Source: Psychrobacter sp. UBA6766 (lineage in GTDB: Bacteria > Pseudomonadota > Gammaproteobacteria > Pseudomonadales > Moraxellaceae). From it: 61,430 nt of DNA. The position numbers were made by a program, and so were the translations under genes. The notes under the pieces are model-generated. The model was not told the origin of the DNA. It saw only the letters and a list, made by a program, of their open reading frames with translations, and did no database searches. Positions 1 to 9,029 of the stretch are shown in pieces (the stretch's first letter is position 1; each line of letters begins with the position of its first letter). Where the stretch lies: contig NZ_DKGQ01000020.1 in NCBI RefSeq assembly GCF_002453355.1, forward strand, positions 79,498 to 140,927. The letters run 5' to 3'.

Positions 1-35
1 AATAGCGGTTAGCGATAATAAGATTAGGAATAAAT

Positions 36-359
36 ATGAAATTACTCATTCGCTTACACACGCCTACTGAAATGGCAAGCTATGAAGGCTGCGCGCTCGC
101 TTTAACTTTAGCGACTTTTGGGCATGAGGTGCAGCTATATTTGGATGCGCCTATCTTTAGTTTCTTGATGCAGCCTGACTCACGCCTGCATGGTATGATT
201 CAATCGCTTGAGCTCTATGATATGCCAGCCGCTTGGTTACCTGACGATGTATTTAGCGGTTGGATTACAGGCATGCTACCGACTGATTTGATGACACAAT
301 TGACCTTGAGTCCAGAATTTATAAATTCGCAAGATTTTGATCAGATATTGGTTTTTTAG
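36..359 (+). CDS. tusC: TusC-like sulfur relay protein (DsrF family)
   Basis: A 107-residue DsrE/DsrF-fold protein. TusC is one subunit of the TusBCD complex that carries persulfide sulfur from TusA to TusE for 2-thiolation of wobble uridine in tRNA. The N-terminus (MKLLIRLHTPTEMASYEG, then LTLATFGHEVQLYLD) fits the alpha/beta fold of this family. The assignment as TusC rather than TusD rests mainly on order: the next genes are TusB-like and TusE-like, as in tusDCB operons, so tusD is expected just upstream, outside the window. The protein is slightly shorter than the usual roughly 119 residues. It lacks the catalytic Cys of TusD, which is normal for TusC. Confidence 0.72.
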   Translation: MKLLIRLHTPTEMASYEGCALALTLATFGHEVQLYLDAPIFSFLMQPDSRLHGMIQSLELYDMPAAWLPDDVFSGWITGMLPTDLMTQLTLSPEFINSQDFDQILVF

Positions 360-445
360 TGTGAGCTTCTAGTACTGATGCGCATCTTCATTATGAATCT
401 TTAGTTTGATATAACAATAAATACAGTAAGCAAGCGGACACGATT

Positions 446-799
446 ATGGCAACTTTATACCAATTACATAGCACGATGGATACGCTTAGGTGCTGCACCG
501 AGCAGATGGCATCGACGTGGCGTGTGGGTGACAGCATTATATTATTAGGCACAACTGTCGCTTTTATTGACTGGTTTAATGCGTATTTGGGTGATTCTGA
601 AGGCAAAGAAATAAAAGGCATCGCTGCTATTTACGCTCTCGCTGAGGATGTGGCTCAGCTCAACGACAATACAATGGCAAAGCTCAATCTTGCTGCCAAA
701 TTAACGGCTATTTTAAGCGACGATGAATGGGTCGCCTTAACTCAGAACGTTCATGCTAATGGCGCTACCTTTGATAAAGTGGTAACGATTGCTCTATGA
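446..799 (+). CDS. tusB: TusB-like sulfur relay protein (DsrH family)
   Basis: A 117-residue protein in the position of TusB (DsrH), the smallest subunit of the TusBCD sulfur-transfer complex. The N-terminus MATLYQLHSTMDTLRCC and the following GDSIILLGTTVAF match the DsrH pattern of a short beta strand, a Ser/Thr-rich helix and a second strand. It is longer than E. coli TusB (about 95 residues). It ends in an ATGA overlap with the downstream tusE, which indicates translational coupling. An 86-bp gap separates it from tusC. DsrH sequences diverge quickly, so the name leans on synteny. Confidence 0.68.
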   Translation: MATLYQLHSTMDTLRCCTEQMASTWRVGDSIILLGTTVAFIDWFNAYLGDSEGKEIKGIAAIYALAEDVAQLNDNTMAKLNLAAKLTAILSDDEWVALTQNVHANGATFDKVVTIAL

Positions 800-1155
800 A
801 AAATTCTCCTACCCTTAATTCTACTAACCCTGCTGAGATGACTGCAGTGGCATTAGACCAAGACGGCCATTTATGCGACCATACGATTTGGACGCCTGAG
901 ATTGCACAGCAGCTTGCTAATACTTTAGAGATCACTTTAAACGCTGAACATTTAGAAGTACTGCAGCAAATACGTGCTTTTTTTATAAAATTTAATCACG
1001 CGCCAGCGACGCGCCCGTTGATTAAATGGCTACAGCAAACCTTACCTGAGCATGACATCAGCAATCAAAAGCTTCAGCAGCTATTCAATACAGGTTTGGT
1101 TGCCCGTCATATCAATCGTCTCGCTGGACTTCCAAAACCGCCAAACTGTTTATAA
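796..1155 (+). CDS. tusE: TusE / DsrC-family sulfur carrier
   Basis: A 119-residue DsrC/TusE family protein. TusE accepts persulfide sulfur from TusBCD and delivers it to MnmA for s2U34 formation. The C-terminus LAGLPKPPNCL carries the family's penultimate Cys on a flexible arm. Only this one Cys of the DsrC pair is present in the C-terminal arm, which points to the tRNA-thiolation type rather than the dissimilatory sulfite reductase type. The central RAFFIKFNHAPATRPLIKWL segment is the family helix-turn-helix-like region. The start ATG overlaps the tusB stop. A strong hairpin follows within 30 bp, so it is the last gene of the operon. Its partner mnmA is at 27261. Confidence 0.88.
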   Translation: MKNSPTLNSTNPAEMTAVALDQDGHLCDHTIWTPEIAQQLANTLEITLNAEHLEVLQQIRAFFIKFNHAPATRPLIKWLQQTLPEHDISNQKLQQLFNTGLVARHINRLAGLPKPPNCL

Positions 1156-1182
1156 AACACGTGGTTTATAAAAAAGCAGCAA

Positions 1183-1232
1183 AAAAAGCGGTTAAAGAAA
1201 ATTAAACGAATCATTTTCTTTAACCGCTTTTT
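1183..1232. terminator. Bidirectional intrinsic terminator between tusE and trmL
   Basis: A 20-bp perfect stem: AAAAAGCGGTTAAAGAAAAT at 1183 pairs with the complementary arm ending at 1232, around a 10-nt loop. It has A/T tracts on both sides, so it can serve both converging genes. Confidence 0.9.
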
Positions 1233-1256
1233 AACTTAACTACCCTACTACCTGTT

Positions 1257-1829
1257 CTATTTCGGATCATAAACGGTCAAGGTGTCATAACCGATACTGC
1301 GCCCCTCATCACCACCAAATCCTTGCTGTCGCCAAACCTCATACAAGCATATTGCCACGCTATTAGACAAATTTAAACTGCGTGAATCTGCAAGCATCGG
1401 CAAGCGTAGCCAGTTATCAGCACCGATATCGGTACGGATATCCTCTGGCAGCCCTGCCGTTTCAGACCCAAAAACCAAAGCCACAGGGTTTGATGATGTA
1501 CTAGTAGATGATGTGTTGGCTAAATGATTGGGCTTTTTCCCGCTAAAATCATACTCATAGAATGGTTTACTGAGCTTGGTTGTCAGTGCGGTAATAACAT
1601 GGCAATTGGCAGCTTGTAGCGCTTGCTTGGTCATTGCCCAGTCATCATGTACTTGCAAATGGGCATATTCATGATAATCAAGACCTGCGCGGCGCAGTTT
1701 CTTATCATCGAGCTCAAATCCCAAAGGTCTGACCAAATGTAGCTGTGCGCCGCTATTGGCGCATAAGCGGATAATATTGCCAGTATTGCTTGGCATCTTT
1801 GGCGCTACCAACACGATATGAATGGTCAT
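1257..1829 (-). CDS. trmL: tRNA (cytidine/uridine-2'-O-)-methyltransferase TrmL
   Basis: A SPOUT-class RNA methyltransferase of 190 residues that methylates the ribose 2'-OH of wobble position 34 in tRNA-Leu isoacceptors, using SAM. The N-terminal MTIHIVLVAPKMPSNTGNIIRLCANSG is the YibK/TrmL signature. The SAM-binding trefoil knot is seen as VALVFGSETAGLP and SLNLSNSVAICLYEVWRQ. It is longer than E. coli TrmL (about 157 residues), partly because of a Ser/Thr/Asn-rich insertion near residues 93-112. The gene stands alone, converging on the tus operon across the shared terminator. Confidence 0.92.
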   Translation of the reverse strand: MTIHIVLVAPKMPSNTGNIIRLCANSGAQLHLVRPLGFELDDKKLRRAGLDYHEYAHLQVHDDWAMTKQALQAANCHVITALTTKLSKPFYEYDFSGKKPNHLANTSSTSTSSNPVALVFGSETAGLPEDIRTDIGADNWLRLPMLADSRSLNLSNSVAICLYEVWRQQGFGGDEGRSIGYDTLTVYDPK

Positions 1830-2083
1830 AAAAACTCCGTAAATAATTTAAGCACCTTATCTAATCTATATGGCAGGCGTAATCAAAAGTTACAGTTTAC
1901 TGCTAATAATTACATTTTGATACTGGGCACTGATTTTAACTTTGATTATCATGACCCTAATGGATAACGAGGTAATTTAAAAACATTGTTCTTGTATCCT
2001 GTAACCCCTCAGTGAAACTTAAGCAAAACGCTAAGTTTTACTGTTATGACTTATAACAATCTATCTTTTTTGAGGAAAAAATT

Positions 2084-2224
2084 ATGAAAAAATTAGTGAT
2101 TGCATCTTTGACTGCTATGTTTGTACTAACTGGTTGCAATACCTTTAAAGGTCTAGGCCAAGACGTATCAAGTGCTGGCGAAGCTGTTACTGGCGGCGCA
2201 CAAGACGTACAAAACAAAATCTAA
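2084..2224 (+). CDS. Entericidin-like small lipoprotein
   Basis: A 46-residue ORF starting MKKLVIASLTAMFVLTGCNTF. The lipobox LTGC gives lipidation at Cys18. The mature part (FKGLGQDVSSAGEAVTGGAQDVQ) resembles entericidin A/B, the small lipoproteins with a GxGxDV...G..V pattern. A strong ribosome binding site (TGAGGAAAAAATT) precedes the ATG, and a hairpin terminator follows 25 bp after the stop. Entericidins have been described as a toxin/antidote pair in E. coli; only one member is here, so a toxin role cannot be claimed. Probably stress or envelope related. Confidence 0.85.
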   Translation: MKKLVIASLTAMFVLTGCNTFKGLGQDVSSAGEAVTGGAQDVQNKI

Positions 2225-2249
2225 GTCTGAGCCTTTTGAGACTTATTTT

Positions 2250-2285
2250 AAAGAAGCTTATCGTTTGGTAAGCTTCTTTTTTGTT
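2250..2285 (+). terminator. Intrinsic terminator after the entericidin-like gene
   Basis: Stem AAAGAAGCTTA / TAAGCTTCTTT with an 8-nt loop, followed by a T-rich tract running into 2285. Confidence 0.9.
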
Positions 2286-2293
2286 TTCTACTG

Positions 2294-3601
2294 TTATAAA
2301 AATGCTCTTAATATTTGGTTAAGATATCTTCTACCCAGCGTTGTTGGCTGTAGCCGTTCCTCATCATCTATTAGCAATCCTTGTTTGACAAGTGCATCGA
2401 CCTCTGTAGCAACACTGTCATAGCTCAGCCCTGTTCGAGCCTCAAACAATGACCACGCCACACCATCGTGTAAACGCAGGGCATTTAGCATAAATTCGCT
2501 GACCAGCTCATCACTTGCAACTGCTTGCCAGCCCACCATCTTTGGCGCGCCCGCTTTTTTCGCATTATTAATAGAGTCGTTATCAAAAGTTATATAGTCT
2601 CTTGGCATACGTGATTTGCTAAAACGATATATGCCTGCCTCTTCCAATACCTCATTAGGAAATGTATCAGTGGTCAATTTTTGAGCGGCATCTTCATTGA
2701 GCGTGACTTTACCATGCGCGCCTGCACCAATGGCTAGATAATCGCCAAATTGCCAATAATTCACGTTATGACGGCAAGGTTTATCGGCCGCACCGGCCCA
2801 TGCGGACACTTCATAATTGTTATATCCTAAACGCTCAAGCAAGGCCTGACCCGCTTGTTCGATATCTGCTAAGCTATCCTCATCGGGCAAAACCGGCTGA
2901 CTGCGATAAAACACGGTATTGGGCTCAATTGTTAGCTGATACCAAGAAATATGCGTCGCTCCTGCCTCATGTGCCATTTGGATATCGGACAGTGCCTCAT
3001 TCATGGTCTGCTGCGGTAAGCCATGCATCAAATCGACATTGACGCGCTCAAATCCAGCGCTACGAGCTGCTTTAATCGCTGATAGTGCTTGTGTTGGGTT
3101 ATGAATTCGCCCTAGTGTTTTCAACTGCTCAGCAGAAAAGCTTTGTACGCCAATCGACAAACGATTGATTCCTACCTTTAAATATTCAGCAAATGGCGCA
3201 TGCTCAAGGGTGCCAGGATTGGCCTCCATCGTCACTTCAATGTCATTTGCAAACCAAAAAATCTCTCGCAGACCATCAAATAAGCGCTGATACTGGGCAA
3301 TAGGAAGCAGCGATGGGGTACCGCCACCGATAAATATTGAGCTAATTTCTCGCCCTTGGGTTAGCGGTTGCTGCGACGCCGCATCGAGCAGTAGCGCTTC
3401 GACGTATTCGTCATACATAGACAGCTGACTGTTAATTGGCAACTCATGCGAATTAAAATCACAATAAGGACACTTTTTAACGCACCACGGGACATGGATA
3501 TAAAGTGCCAACGGAATATCTTTTACTGCAAGCGCACGGTCATGGTCACTATTAGGCGAGTTAAGCTTATCGAAAAGAGGAAAAGAATTGATTTTTGACA
3601 T
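2294..3601 (-). CDS. hemW: Radical SAM heme chaperone HemW
   Basis: A 435-residue member of the HemN/HemW radical SAM family. HemW binds heme and a [4Fe-4S] cluster and is thought to insert heme into respiratory enzymes; it was long misannotated as oxygen-independent coproporphyrinogen oxidase. The radical SAM motif CVKKCPYC (Cys40, Cys44, Cys47) follows LYIHVPWC, and GGGTPSLL is the SAM-binding glycine motif. The three-Cys cluster without a fourth adjacent Cys, and the lack of the extra HemN N-terminal residues, support HemW. About 55 residues longer than E. coli HemW, mostly at the N-terminus (first 28 residues) and in inserts near residues 315-350. Confidence 0.9.
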   Translation of the reverse strand: MSKINSFPLFDKLNSPNSDHDRALAVKDIPLALYIHVPWCVKKCPYCDFNSHELPINSQLSMYDEYVEALLLDAASQQPLTQGREISSIFIGGGTPSLLPIAQYQRLFDGLREIFWFANDIEVTMEANPGTLEHAPFAEYLKVGINRLSIGVQSFSAEQLKTLGRIHNPTQALSAIKAARSAGFERVNVDLMHGLPQQTMNEALSDIQMAHEAGATHISWYQLTIEPNTVFYRSQPVLPDEDSLADIEQAGQALLERLGYNNYEVSAWAGAADKPCRHNVNYWQFGDYLAIGAGAHGKVTLNEDAAQKLTTDTFPNEVLEEAGIYRFSKSRMPRDYITFDNDSINNAKKAGAPKMVGWQAVASDELVSEFMLNALRLHDGVAWSLFEARTGLSYDSVATEVDALVKQGLLIDDEERLQPTTLGRRYLNQILRAFL

Positions 3602-3793
3602 AAGCGGACTTATCTATAAAGGAGTAGCTGCTGTCATAAGCAGAAAGTAGCGCTAGGATAACGGCTGGGCGAGCTAAAGAAAAGCCCAGTCCTCATAAAT
3701 TGCGCATAAAAACTTAAGCACTACTTCTACATTAATAGTAATGACTGACTAGCAGTCATCTATTAAACCAGTCACTTTATAAGGATAAATATC

Positions 3794-4288
3794 ATGGCAT
3801 ATTGGCTTATCAAATCCAATCCACGCTGTTTTAATATAAAAGATTTACAACGTGCGGGTACGGAGATGTGGGACGGCGTGCGTAACTATCGCGCTCGCAA
3901 CTTTATGCGCGACGATATGAAAGTCGGTGACAAAGCATTTTTTTATCACTCTAGCGCCAAGCCTTCTGGCGTTGCTGGTATCGCGACCATTAGCAAAGCT
4001 GGTTATCCTGACACCACGCAGTTTCATCCTGAACATCGTCATTATGACCCAAAGGCAACTGAAGATAAGCCGCGCTGGTATATGGTAGATGTTACTTTTG
4101 AGCAGGCTTTTACCGATATATTGCCATTAGCAGAACTCAAGTTTTTGCCTGCGCTTGAGGATTCTTTATTACTAAGAAAAGGCTGTGAGCAATTAACCAT
4201 TCTGCCACTTGAACCCAAGCATTGGCAAACTATTATGGATATGGCGGAAGAGCTTAATTTGTTATCAAATACGCCTGAGGCAATTTAA
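3794..4288 (+). CDS. EVE domain protein
   Basis: A single-domain EVE protein of 164 residues, the PUA-like fold related to YTH domains and human thymocyte nuclear protein 1. The signature residues MAYWLIKSNP, WDGVRNYRARNFMRDDMKVGDKAFFYHS and the later PRWYMVDV are visible. EVE domains are thought to bind modified bases in RNA or DNA. The gene is monocistronic, with an AAGGATAAATATC leader before the ATG and a hairpin terminator about 120 bp downstream. The specific substrate cannot be inferred from sequence. Confidence 0.9.
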   Translation: MAYWLIKSNPRCFNIKDLQRAGTEMWDGVRNYRARNFMRDDMKVGDKAFFYHSSAKPSGVAGIATISKAGYPDTTQFHPEHRHYDPKATEDKPRWYMVDVTFEQAFTDILPLAELKFLPALEDSLLLRKGCEQLTILPLEPKHWQTIMDMAEELNLLSNTPEAI

Positions 4289-4642
4289 CCATTAAATAAG
4301 GGCTGACAAACCGTTAAGAACTAAAAACAAACGTCGTAATTACTGCTGAATACACATAGCTAAAACATTGACATTATAACCTATCCTGTTTAACATTTTT
4401 TATGATGACCTGTTGATTCTACTTGCGAATTGACGGGTTATTTTGTTTTTAGCGTCACCCATTTCATTTTTTTACTCTATCTACCTATAGTTATTAACAA
4501 TGGCTAAAAATGAGCTTGCTCATCTTATTTATCGGAGTATTATCGTCGCACGAATCCTATTTTACTGTTTCGCCATTAATTTGTTGGTGGCAGCATTTGC
4601 TCATCCACAATTATCACTGCAAAGAATAAAAAGTTGCTCATT
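4289..4642. other. Intergenic region before the MATE gene
   Basis: 354 bp without a convincing gene. It holds the terminator of the EVE gene (4407-4450) and the presumed promoter of the MATE exporter. A 64-codon frame at 4500-4694 overlaps the MATE start, has no family resemblance and was rejected. Confidence 0.6.
4407..4450 (+). terminator. Intrinsic terminator after the EVE gene
   Basis: A 13-bp stem, GACCTGTTGATTC with GAATTGACGGGTT (several G-U pairs), 7-nt loop, followed by ATTTTGTTTTT. Confidence 0.75.
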
Positions 4643-6010
4643 ATGGTTTTCCCATTATCCTTTAGAGATTTTAAAAGTTATAGCTTACGCTTAGGCGTAC
4701 TCGCCCTACCCATTTTAATTACCCAGTTTTGCCAAGCAGCGCTTGGTGTCGTCGATGCCATTATGGCCGGACAAGTCTCCGCCCTTGATTTGGCGGCAGT
4801 GGCCGTCGGTTCTGGTATTTGGCTGCCATTGTTTTTATTGGCCACAGGTATTTTAATTGCCACGACGCCCCTCATCGGTGAAGCAATTGGGCAAAATAAT
4901 CATAGTCAAGTGCCACACATTGCCCAGCAGTCATTATGGACGGCAGGTGTTATTGGCATTCTCGGTTTTATTATTGTCAATTTGGCACCCAGTATACTTC
5001 CGGTAATGGGCGTTCCTGAAAACATCCAACCCATTGCTTCCCAGTATTTACATGGGGTATCGTTTGGTTTTCCAGCGATTGCTGTCTATGCGGTGCTGCG
5101 TAGCTATTGTGAGGCACTTGGTCGACCAGAGCCTGTGACTGTAATCAGTATCATCGGCCTGCTTGCCGATATTCCCCTTAACTATATTTTTATCCATGGC
5201 TTATTTGGCATGCCTAAGATGGGCGGCGCTGGTTGCGGGGTTGCAACGGCAATGGTTCTTTGGATCAATGTCTTATTACTGGCGACTTATACCAGTTTTA
5301 CGAAGCGTCAGCAGTTTGCCAGTACTCGTTTCTTTTACGGTTTTTCCAGCCCCAACCGCGCCCAGATAAAAAAATTATTGAAGCTCGGCATTCCAATTGG
5401 CATTTCTATCTTTTTTGAGGCCAGTTTATTCAGCTTAGGGGCATTGGTTATCAGCCCGTTGGGCGAGATTGCGACCGCCTCGCATCAAGTGGCATTATCC
5501 GTGACGTCGCAGCTGTTTATGATTCCCATTTCGGTGGCGATGGCGCTGACCATTATGATTTCTAACCGCTTTGGGGAAAAAAACCTGATGGCACTGCGTC
5601 AAGTGCTAACAACAGGGCTTATATGGACGGTCATTATTGCCCTGACTTGTATGCTTGGAGTTTGGTTATTTAGACCACAATTGGCCGCAGCGTTCACGGA
5701 CAATCCTGTCGTACGAGCGCAAGCCATGCATCTACTTGTCTTTGCTCTAGCCTATCAATTGTTTGACGGCTGGCAAGTCAATGTCGCGGGGATATTACGC
5801 GGCATGCAAGACACCACTATACCGATGTGGGTGACACTGTTTTGTTATTGGCTGGTTGCTTTACCGCTTGGCGTTTACTTAGTGCGCTTTACTGACGTTG
5901 GTGCTCAGGGTTTTTGGATGGCGCTCATCACGGGGTTATTCCTCTCTTCCATCTTACTTACCATACGTTTGCGCTATCAGCAAAAACGCTTAACGATGTT
6001 GTGGGCCTGA
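4643..6010 (+). CDS. MATE family multidrug efflux transporter (NorM-like)
   Basis: A polytopic membrane protein of about 455 residues with the twelve hydrophobic segments of the MATE family, which exports cationic drugs and dyes in exchange for Na+ or H+. The N-terminal ALPILITQFCQAALGVVDAIMAGQVSALDLAAVAVG is the typical MATE/NorM TM1-TM2 signature, and the internal repeat begins near residue 240 (LLKLGIPIGISIFFEASLFSLGALVI). The reading frame stays open back to a TTG at 4634; I prefer ATG 4643, giving MVFPLSFRDFK, though neither has a strong ribosome binding site. Substrate unknown. Confidence 0.9.
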   Translation: MVFPLSFRDFKSYSLRLGVLALPILITQFCQAALGVVDAIMAGQVSALDLAAVAVGSGIWLPLFLLATGILIATTPLIGEAIGQNNHSQVPHIAQQSLWTAGVIGILGFIIVNLAPSILPVMGVPENIQPIASQYLHGVSFGFPAIAVYAVLRSYCEALGRPEPVTVISIIGLLADIPLNYIFIHGLFGMPKMGGAGCGVATAMVLWINVLLLATYTSFTKRQQFASTRFFYGFSSPNRAQIKKLLKLGIPIGISIFFEASLFSLGALVISPLGEIATASHQVALSVTSQLFMIPISVAMALTIMISNRFGEKNLMALRQVLTTGLIWTVIIALTCMLGVWLFRPQLAAAFTDNPVVRAQAMHLLVFALAYQLFDGWQVNVAGILRGMQDTTIPMWVTLFCYWLVALPLGVYLVRFTDVGAQGFWMALITGLFLSSILLTIRLRYQQKRLTMLWA

Positions 6011-6344
6011 TGCTGTGATGGCCGTTGTGCAAATATGGTGTTCAGGGCATGTCCTCAATTATTCCCCTATTAGACACTCAATTATTTCCTTATTATACAC
6101 TCAATATCAATAATCGTAGCGTCTGGTAACCACGACTAGCGCTACCTTGTCACATCGACTATGATAAATCATTGGACTTTTCTTACACTTAAGCGCGCTT
6201 ACGTCATAATATGTAAAAAAATTCAGTTAACAACTGTACATCGATTGCTCATTGCAGTGAATATAGGTATCATTAGCAATTACCAACACAATATTTAGTT
6301 ACACTATTTTTTTCTAGAAATTAGTAAAAGGCAAAATTAAAATT
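6011..6344. other. Intergenic region before accB
   Basis: 334 bp without a gene. Contains AT-rich sequence with a short repeated ACACTCAAT and the likely accB promoter. No clear operator or terminator was seen. Confidence 0.5.
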
Positions 6345-6773
6345 ATGGATATTGAAAAAATACGCACCCTGATCGCACTCATGGAAGAAAGTGAACTGGT
6401 TAATTTAGAAATCAGCTCCGACGACGAACATATTAGCTTAACTCGTCACTATGATGCGCCTGCACCGACGATGATGGCCGCCCCTACTGCTGGTGCAGCG
6501 CCAATCGCTGCCGAAGCGAAGGCAGCCGTTAAAGCAGGCAGCGTTGAAACCTCGCCGATGGTGGGTGTTTATTATTCAGCCCCAAGTCCTAACGATCCGC
6601 CATTTGTAAAAGTTGGTCAAAAAGTTCAAGCAGGTGATACGCTCGGCATTATTGAAGCCATGAAAATTATGAACCCTCTCGAAGCGACTCAAAGTGGTGT
6701 CATCGACGAAATACTAGTAGATAACTCTGAAGTTGTGCAGTTTGGTCAGCCGGTCATACGCTATAAAGCGTAA
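6345..6773 (+). CDS. accB: Acetyl-CoA carboxylase biotin carboxyl carrier protein
   Basis: A 142-residue BCCP subunit of acetyl-CoA carboxylase, the first committed step of fatty acid synthesis (acetyl-CoA to malonyl-CoA). The N-terminal MDIEKIRTLIALMEESELVNLEI interacts with AccC. An Ala/Pro-rich linker spans about residues 38-65. The biotinyl domain carries EAMKIMN with biotinylated Lys107, plus the thumb motif PMVGVYYSAPSPNDPPFV. It is followed by accC after 158 bp, an unusually wide gap for this operon, with no terminator seen in it. Confidence 0.96.
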   Translation: MDIEKIRTLIALMEESELVNLEISSDDEHISLTRHYDAPAPTMMAAPTAGAAPIAAEAKAAVKAGSVETSPMVGVYYSAPSPNDPPFVKVGQKVQAGDTLGIIEAMKIMNPLEATQSGVIDEILVDNSEVVQFGQPVIRYKA

Positions 6774-6931
6774 CACTGTTCGCTAACCTTTAATTTGTAA
6801 TGATTGATACTTCGTTATTATTCATCGACATCAGCGCTCGATTTATCTGAATTTGATGTAGCGCAGTTTGCTGTTACGATGTCCAAAATAGCGACGCTAT
6901 CAATGACTGCCGCTTCGACAAGGATGACCCC

Positions 6932-8293
6932 ATGATAAAAAAACTGCTCATCGCCAATAGAGGTGAGATTGCCCTGCGTATTGTTCGTGCCTGCAAAGCC
7001 CTTGGCATAGAGACCGTCGGCGTCTATTCAACGGCGGATGCCAATTTAATGCACTTGCGCTTTGTTGATGAAGCCATCTGTATTGGCAAACCCAATGCCA
7101 ATCAAAGCTATCTTGATATCAGTACCATCTTGACTGCCGCTGAAATTACGGGCGCTGATGCCATTCATCCCGGCTATGGTTTTTTGGCGGAAAATGCCGA
7201 ATTTGCTGAACGCGTCGAAGAAGCGGGTTTAACTTTTGTTGGTCCTAACGCCGATCATATTCGTTTAATGGGCAATAAAGTTTCTGCTATCAATGCGATG
7301 AAAAAAGCGGGCGTACCAACAGTCCCCGGTTCAGTTGGTGCCGTAACTCTTCATAATGCTGAAGAGCAAGCGCGCAATATCGGCTTTCCCCTCTTGATTA
7401 AAGCTGCTTCTGGTGGCGGTGGCCGCGGTATGCGCGTCGTTGAACGTTTCGATGAGCTTATCGGACAAGTACAAGCTGCCAAGCAAGAAGCCGAGCTATG
7501 GTTTGGTGATGATACGGTCTATATGGAGCGTTATCTGCAAAATCCGCGCCACGTAGAAGTTCAGGTACTGGGCGATGGGAATGGCAATGCCATTCATCTT
7601 TATGACCGCGATTGCTCATTGCAACGTCGTCACCAAAAAGTATTAGAAGAAGCACCTGCCCCAGATATCCCTGATGATGTGCGTCAGCCTATTTTAGATG
7701 CTTGCGTTAAAGCGTGTGAGCTGGTGAAATATCGCGGCGCGGGTACGTTTGAGTTTTTATTTGAAAACAATGAATACTTCTTTATTGAGATGAATACCCG
7801 CGTGCAAGTTGAGCATCCAGTGACTGAAATGATTACTGGTATCGATGTCGTCGTTGAACAGCTTAAAATCGCAGCCGGTTATGGTCTATCGTATCGTCAA
7901 AGCGAGATTGAAATTCAAGGCCACGCCATCGAATGCCGTATCAATGCCGAAGACCCCGCGACTTTTATGCCTTGTCCGGGCACGGTCAATCAGTTGTTTG
8001 CGCCCAGTGGCGCGGGCGTACGTTTTGACTCGCATCTCTACCCCGGCTATGAGATACCAAGCTATTATGATTCATTGATAGGAAAACTTATTTGTCATGG
8101 CCAGACCCGTCAGCAAGCGGTATCTAAAACGCTACATGCGCTTGATGAACTGGTCATTGAAGGTATTAAAACCAATATACCGCTGCATCGTGATGTGATT
8201 TTGGCCGATGATAAATTTGTTCATGAAGCGCAAAACATTCATTATCTTGAAAGAGAATTATTAACGGCTAATAAAGACAAGGTTGATTCTTAG
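6932..8293 (+). CDS. accC: Acetyl-CoA carboxylase biotin carboxylase subunit
   Basis: Biotin carboxylase, 453 residues, the usual length. It carboxylates the biotin on AccB using ATP and bicarbonate. Visible motifs: N-terminal KKLLIANRGEIALRIVRACK, HPGYGFLAENAEFAE, the glycine-rich ATP lid KAASGGGGRGMRVV (about residues 159-172), and the metal and catalytic segment EMNTRVQVEHPVTEMITGID (near residue 288). It is followed immediately by a strong terminator, so accBC is a two-gene operon. Confidence 0.97.
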   Translation: MIKKLLIANRGEIALRIVRACKALGIETVGVYSTADANLMHLRFVDEAICIGKPNANQSYLDISTILTAAEITGADAIHPGYGFLAENAEFAERVEEAGLTFVGPNADHIRLMGNKVSAINAMKKAGVPTVPGSVGAVTLHNAEEQARNIGFPLLIKAASGGGGRGMRVVERFDELIGQVQAAKQEAELWFGDDTVYMERYLQNPRHVEVQVLGDGNGNAIHLYDRDCSLQRRHQKVLEEAPAPDIPDDVRQPILDACVKACELVKYRGAGTFEFLFENNEYFFIEMNTRVQVEHPVTEMITGIDVVVEQLKIAAGYGLSYRQSEIEIQGHAIECRINAEDPATFMPCPGTVNQLFAPSGAGVRFDSHLYPGYEIPSYYDSLIGKLICHGQTRQQAVSKTLHALDELVIEGIKTNIPLHRDVILADDKFVHEAQNIHYLERELLTANKDKVDS

Positions 8294-8325
8294 TCTTAGT
8301 CTTTTTATTTAAGCAGAAAATTAAT

Positions 8326-8361
8326 AAAAAAACCGCTACTTAAAAAGATAGCGGTTTTTTT
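8326..8361. terminator. Intrinsic terminator after accC
   Basis: Stem AAAAAAACCGCTA / TAGCGGTTTTTTT (13 bp) with a 10-nt loop. It has A and T tracts on both sides and so can also end the converging gene at 8418. Confidence 0.9.
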
Positions 8362-8417
8362 ATACGTCTAAATTTTACAAAGCGCGGCTTAAATTTTATA
8401 AATAATGTTAAAAGGTA

Positions 8418-9029
8418 CTAAGGTAGTATTCTGGTGAAATTCATAAAACATTCTGTGCCCTCAGGGTCGGCGCACCACTGCATTTTATTGCCATCATGGT
8501 TTAAAAACGCTATTAATGCCTCGCCAGTTTGATCTACTTGATTGCCCGAGCAATCGACTTCATTGTTGTCATAAACGGTTTTCAGCGCAATAATAGGCAA
8601 CCCTTCATCACGATGGGTGACTAAGTAGCGCCCGTAGGTCCATTCTTTGCCACTGACTGCCCACATCTCATTATCGGCAGCAAAATTGTAAATCTCCCGA
8701 CATTGAGTAGACTTAGCGGTTAGCAGGTTTTTACTGCTACTTGGCTGCACCTTGACGATACGCTTTTCATTTTGGGTCAACACACCACCCTCAGCGTCAG
8801 CGCTTACTTTTGGCTCGTCACTGTTTATACCTTCTAGCTTTGACGCTGCCTGCTTGGCTTCGGCTTCTTTGGTCATCGTAATACCACTGTCTAAATCTAT
8901 CTCCCACTGTCCAGCGATAGCGGGACTGATATGGGTGGTAATGGTAGGTTTGCTAACCGCTTCACCGTTCACTGGCAGTGACGCTAAAATAGAAGCCAAT
9001 GAAAATGAAGCAAAAGATATAGGTTCCAT
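8418..9029 (-). CDS. Hypothetical protein, probably exported
   Basis: A 203-residue protein that I do not recognise. The N-terminus MEPISFASFSLASILASLPVNGEA is hydrophobic but lacks basic residues, so it is at best an atypical signal peptide. A low-complexity Ala/Glu/Lys region spans about residues 50-90. The C-terminal half has four Cys (TQCREIYNF, VDCSG, QWCADPEGTECF), which could form disulfides in the periplasm. An AAAGG motif lies 6 nt before the ATG, supporting this start. The gene is monocistronic, with terminators on both sides. No function is proposed. Confidence 0.65.
   Translation of the reverse strand: MEPISFASFSLASILASLPVNGEAVSKPTITTHISPAIAGQWEIDLDSGITMTKEAEAKQAASKLEGINSDEPKVSADAEGGVLTQNEKRIVKVQPSSSKNLLTAKSTQCREIYNFAADNEMWAVSGKEWTYGRYLVTHRDEGLPIIALKTVYDNNEVDCSGNQVDQTGEALIAFLNHDGNKMQWCADPEGTECFMNFTRILP

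Noticed and set aside
4500..4694. 64-codon frame upstream of the MATE gene
   Set aside because: It overlaps the MATE start in another frame, has no ribosome binding site and no family resemblance.
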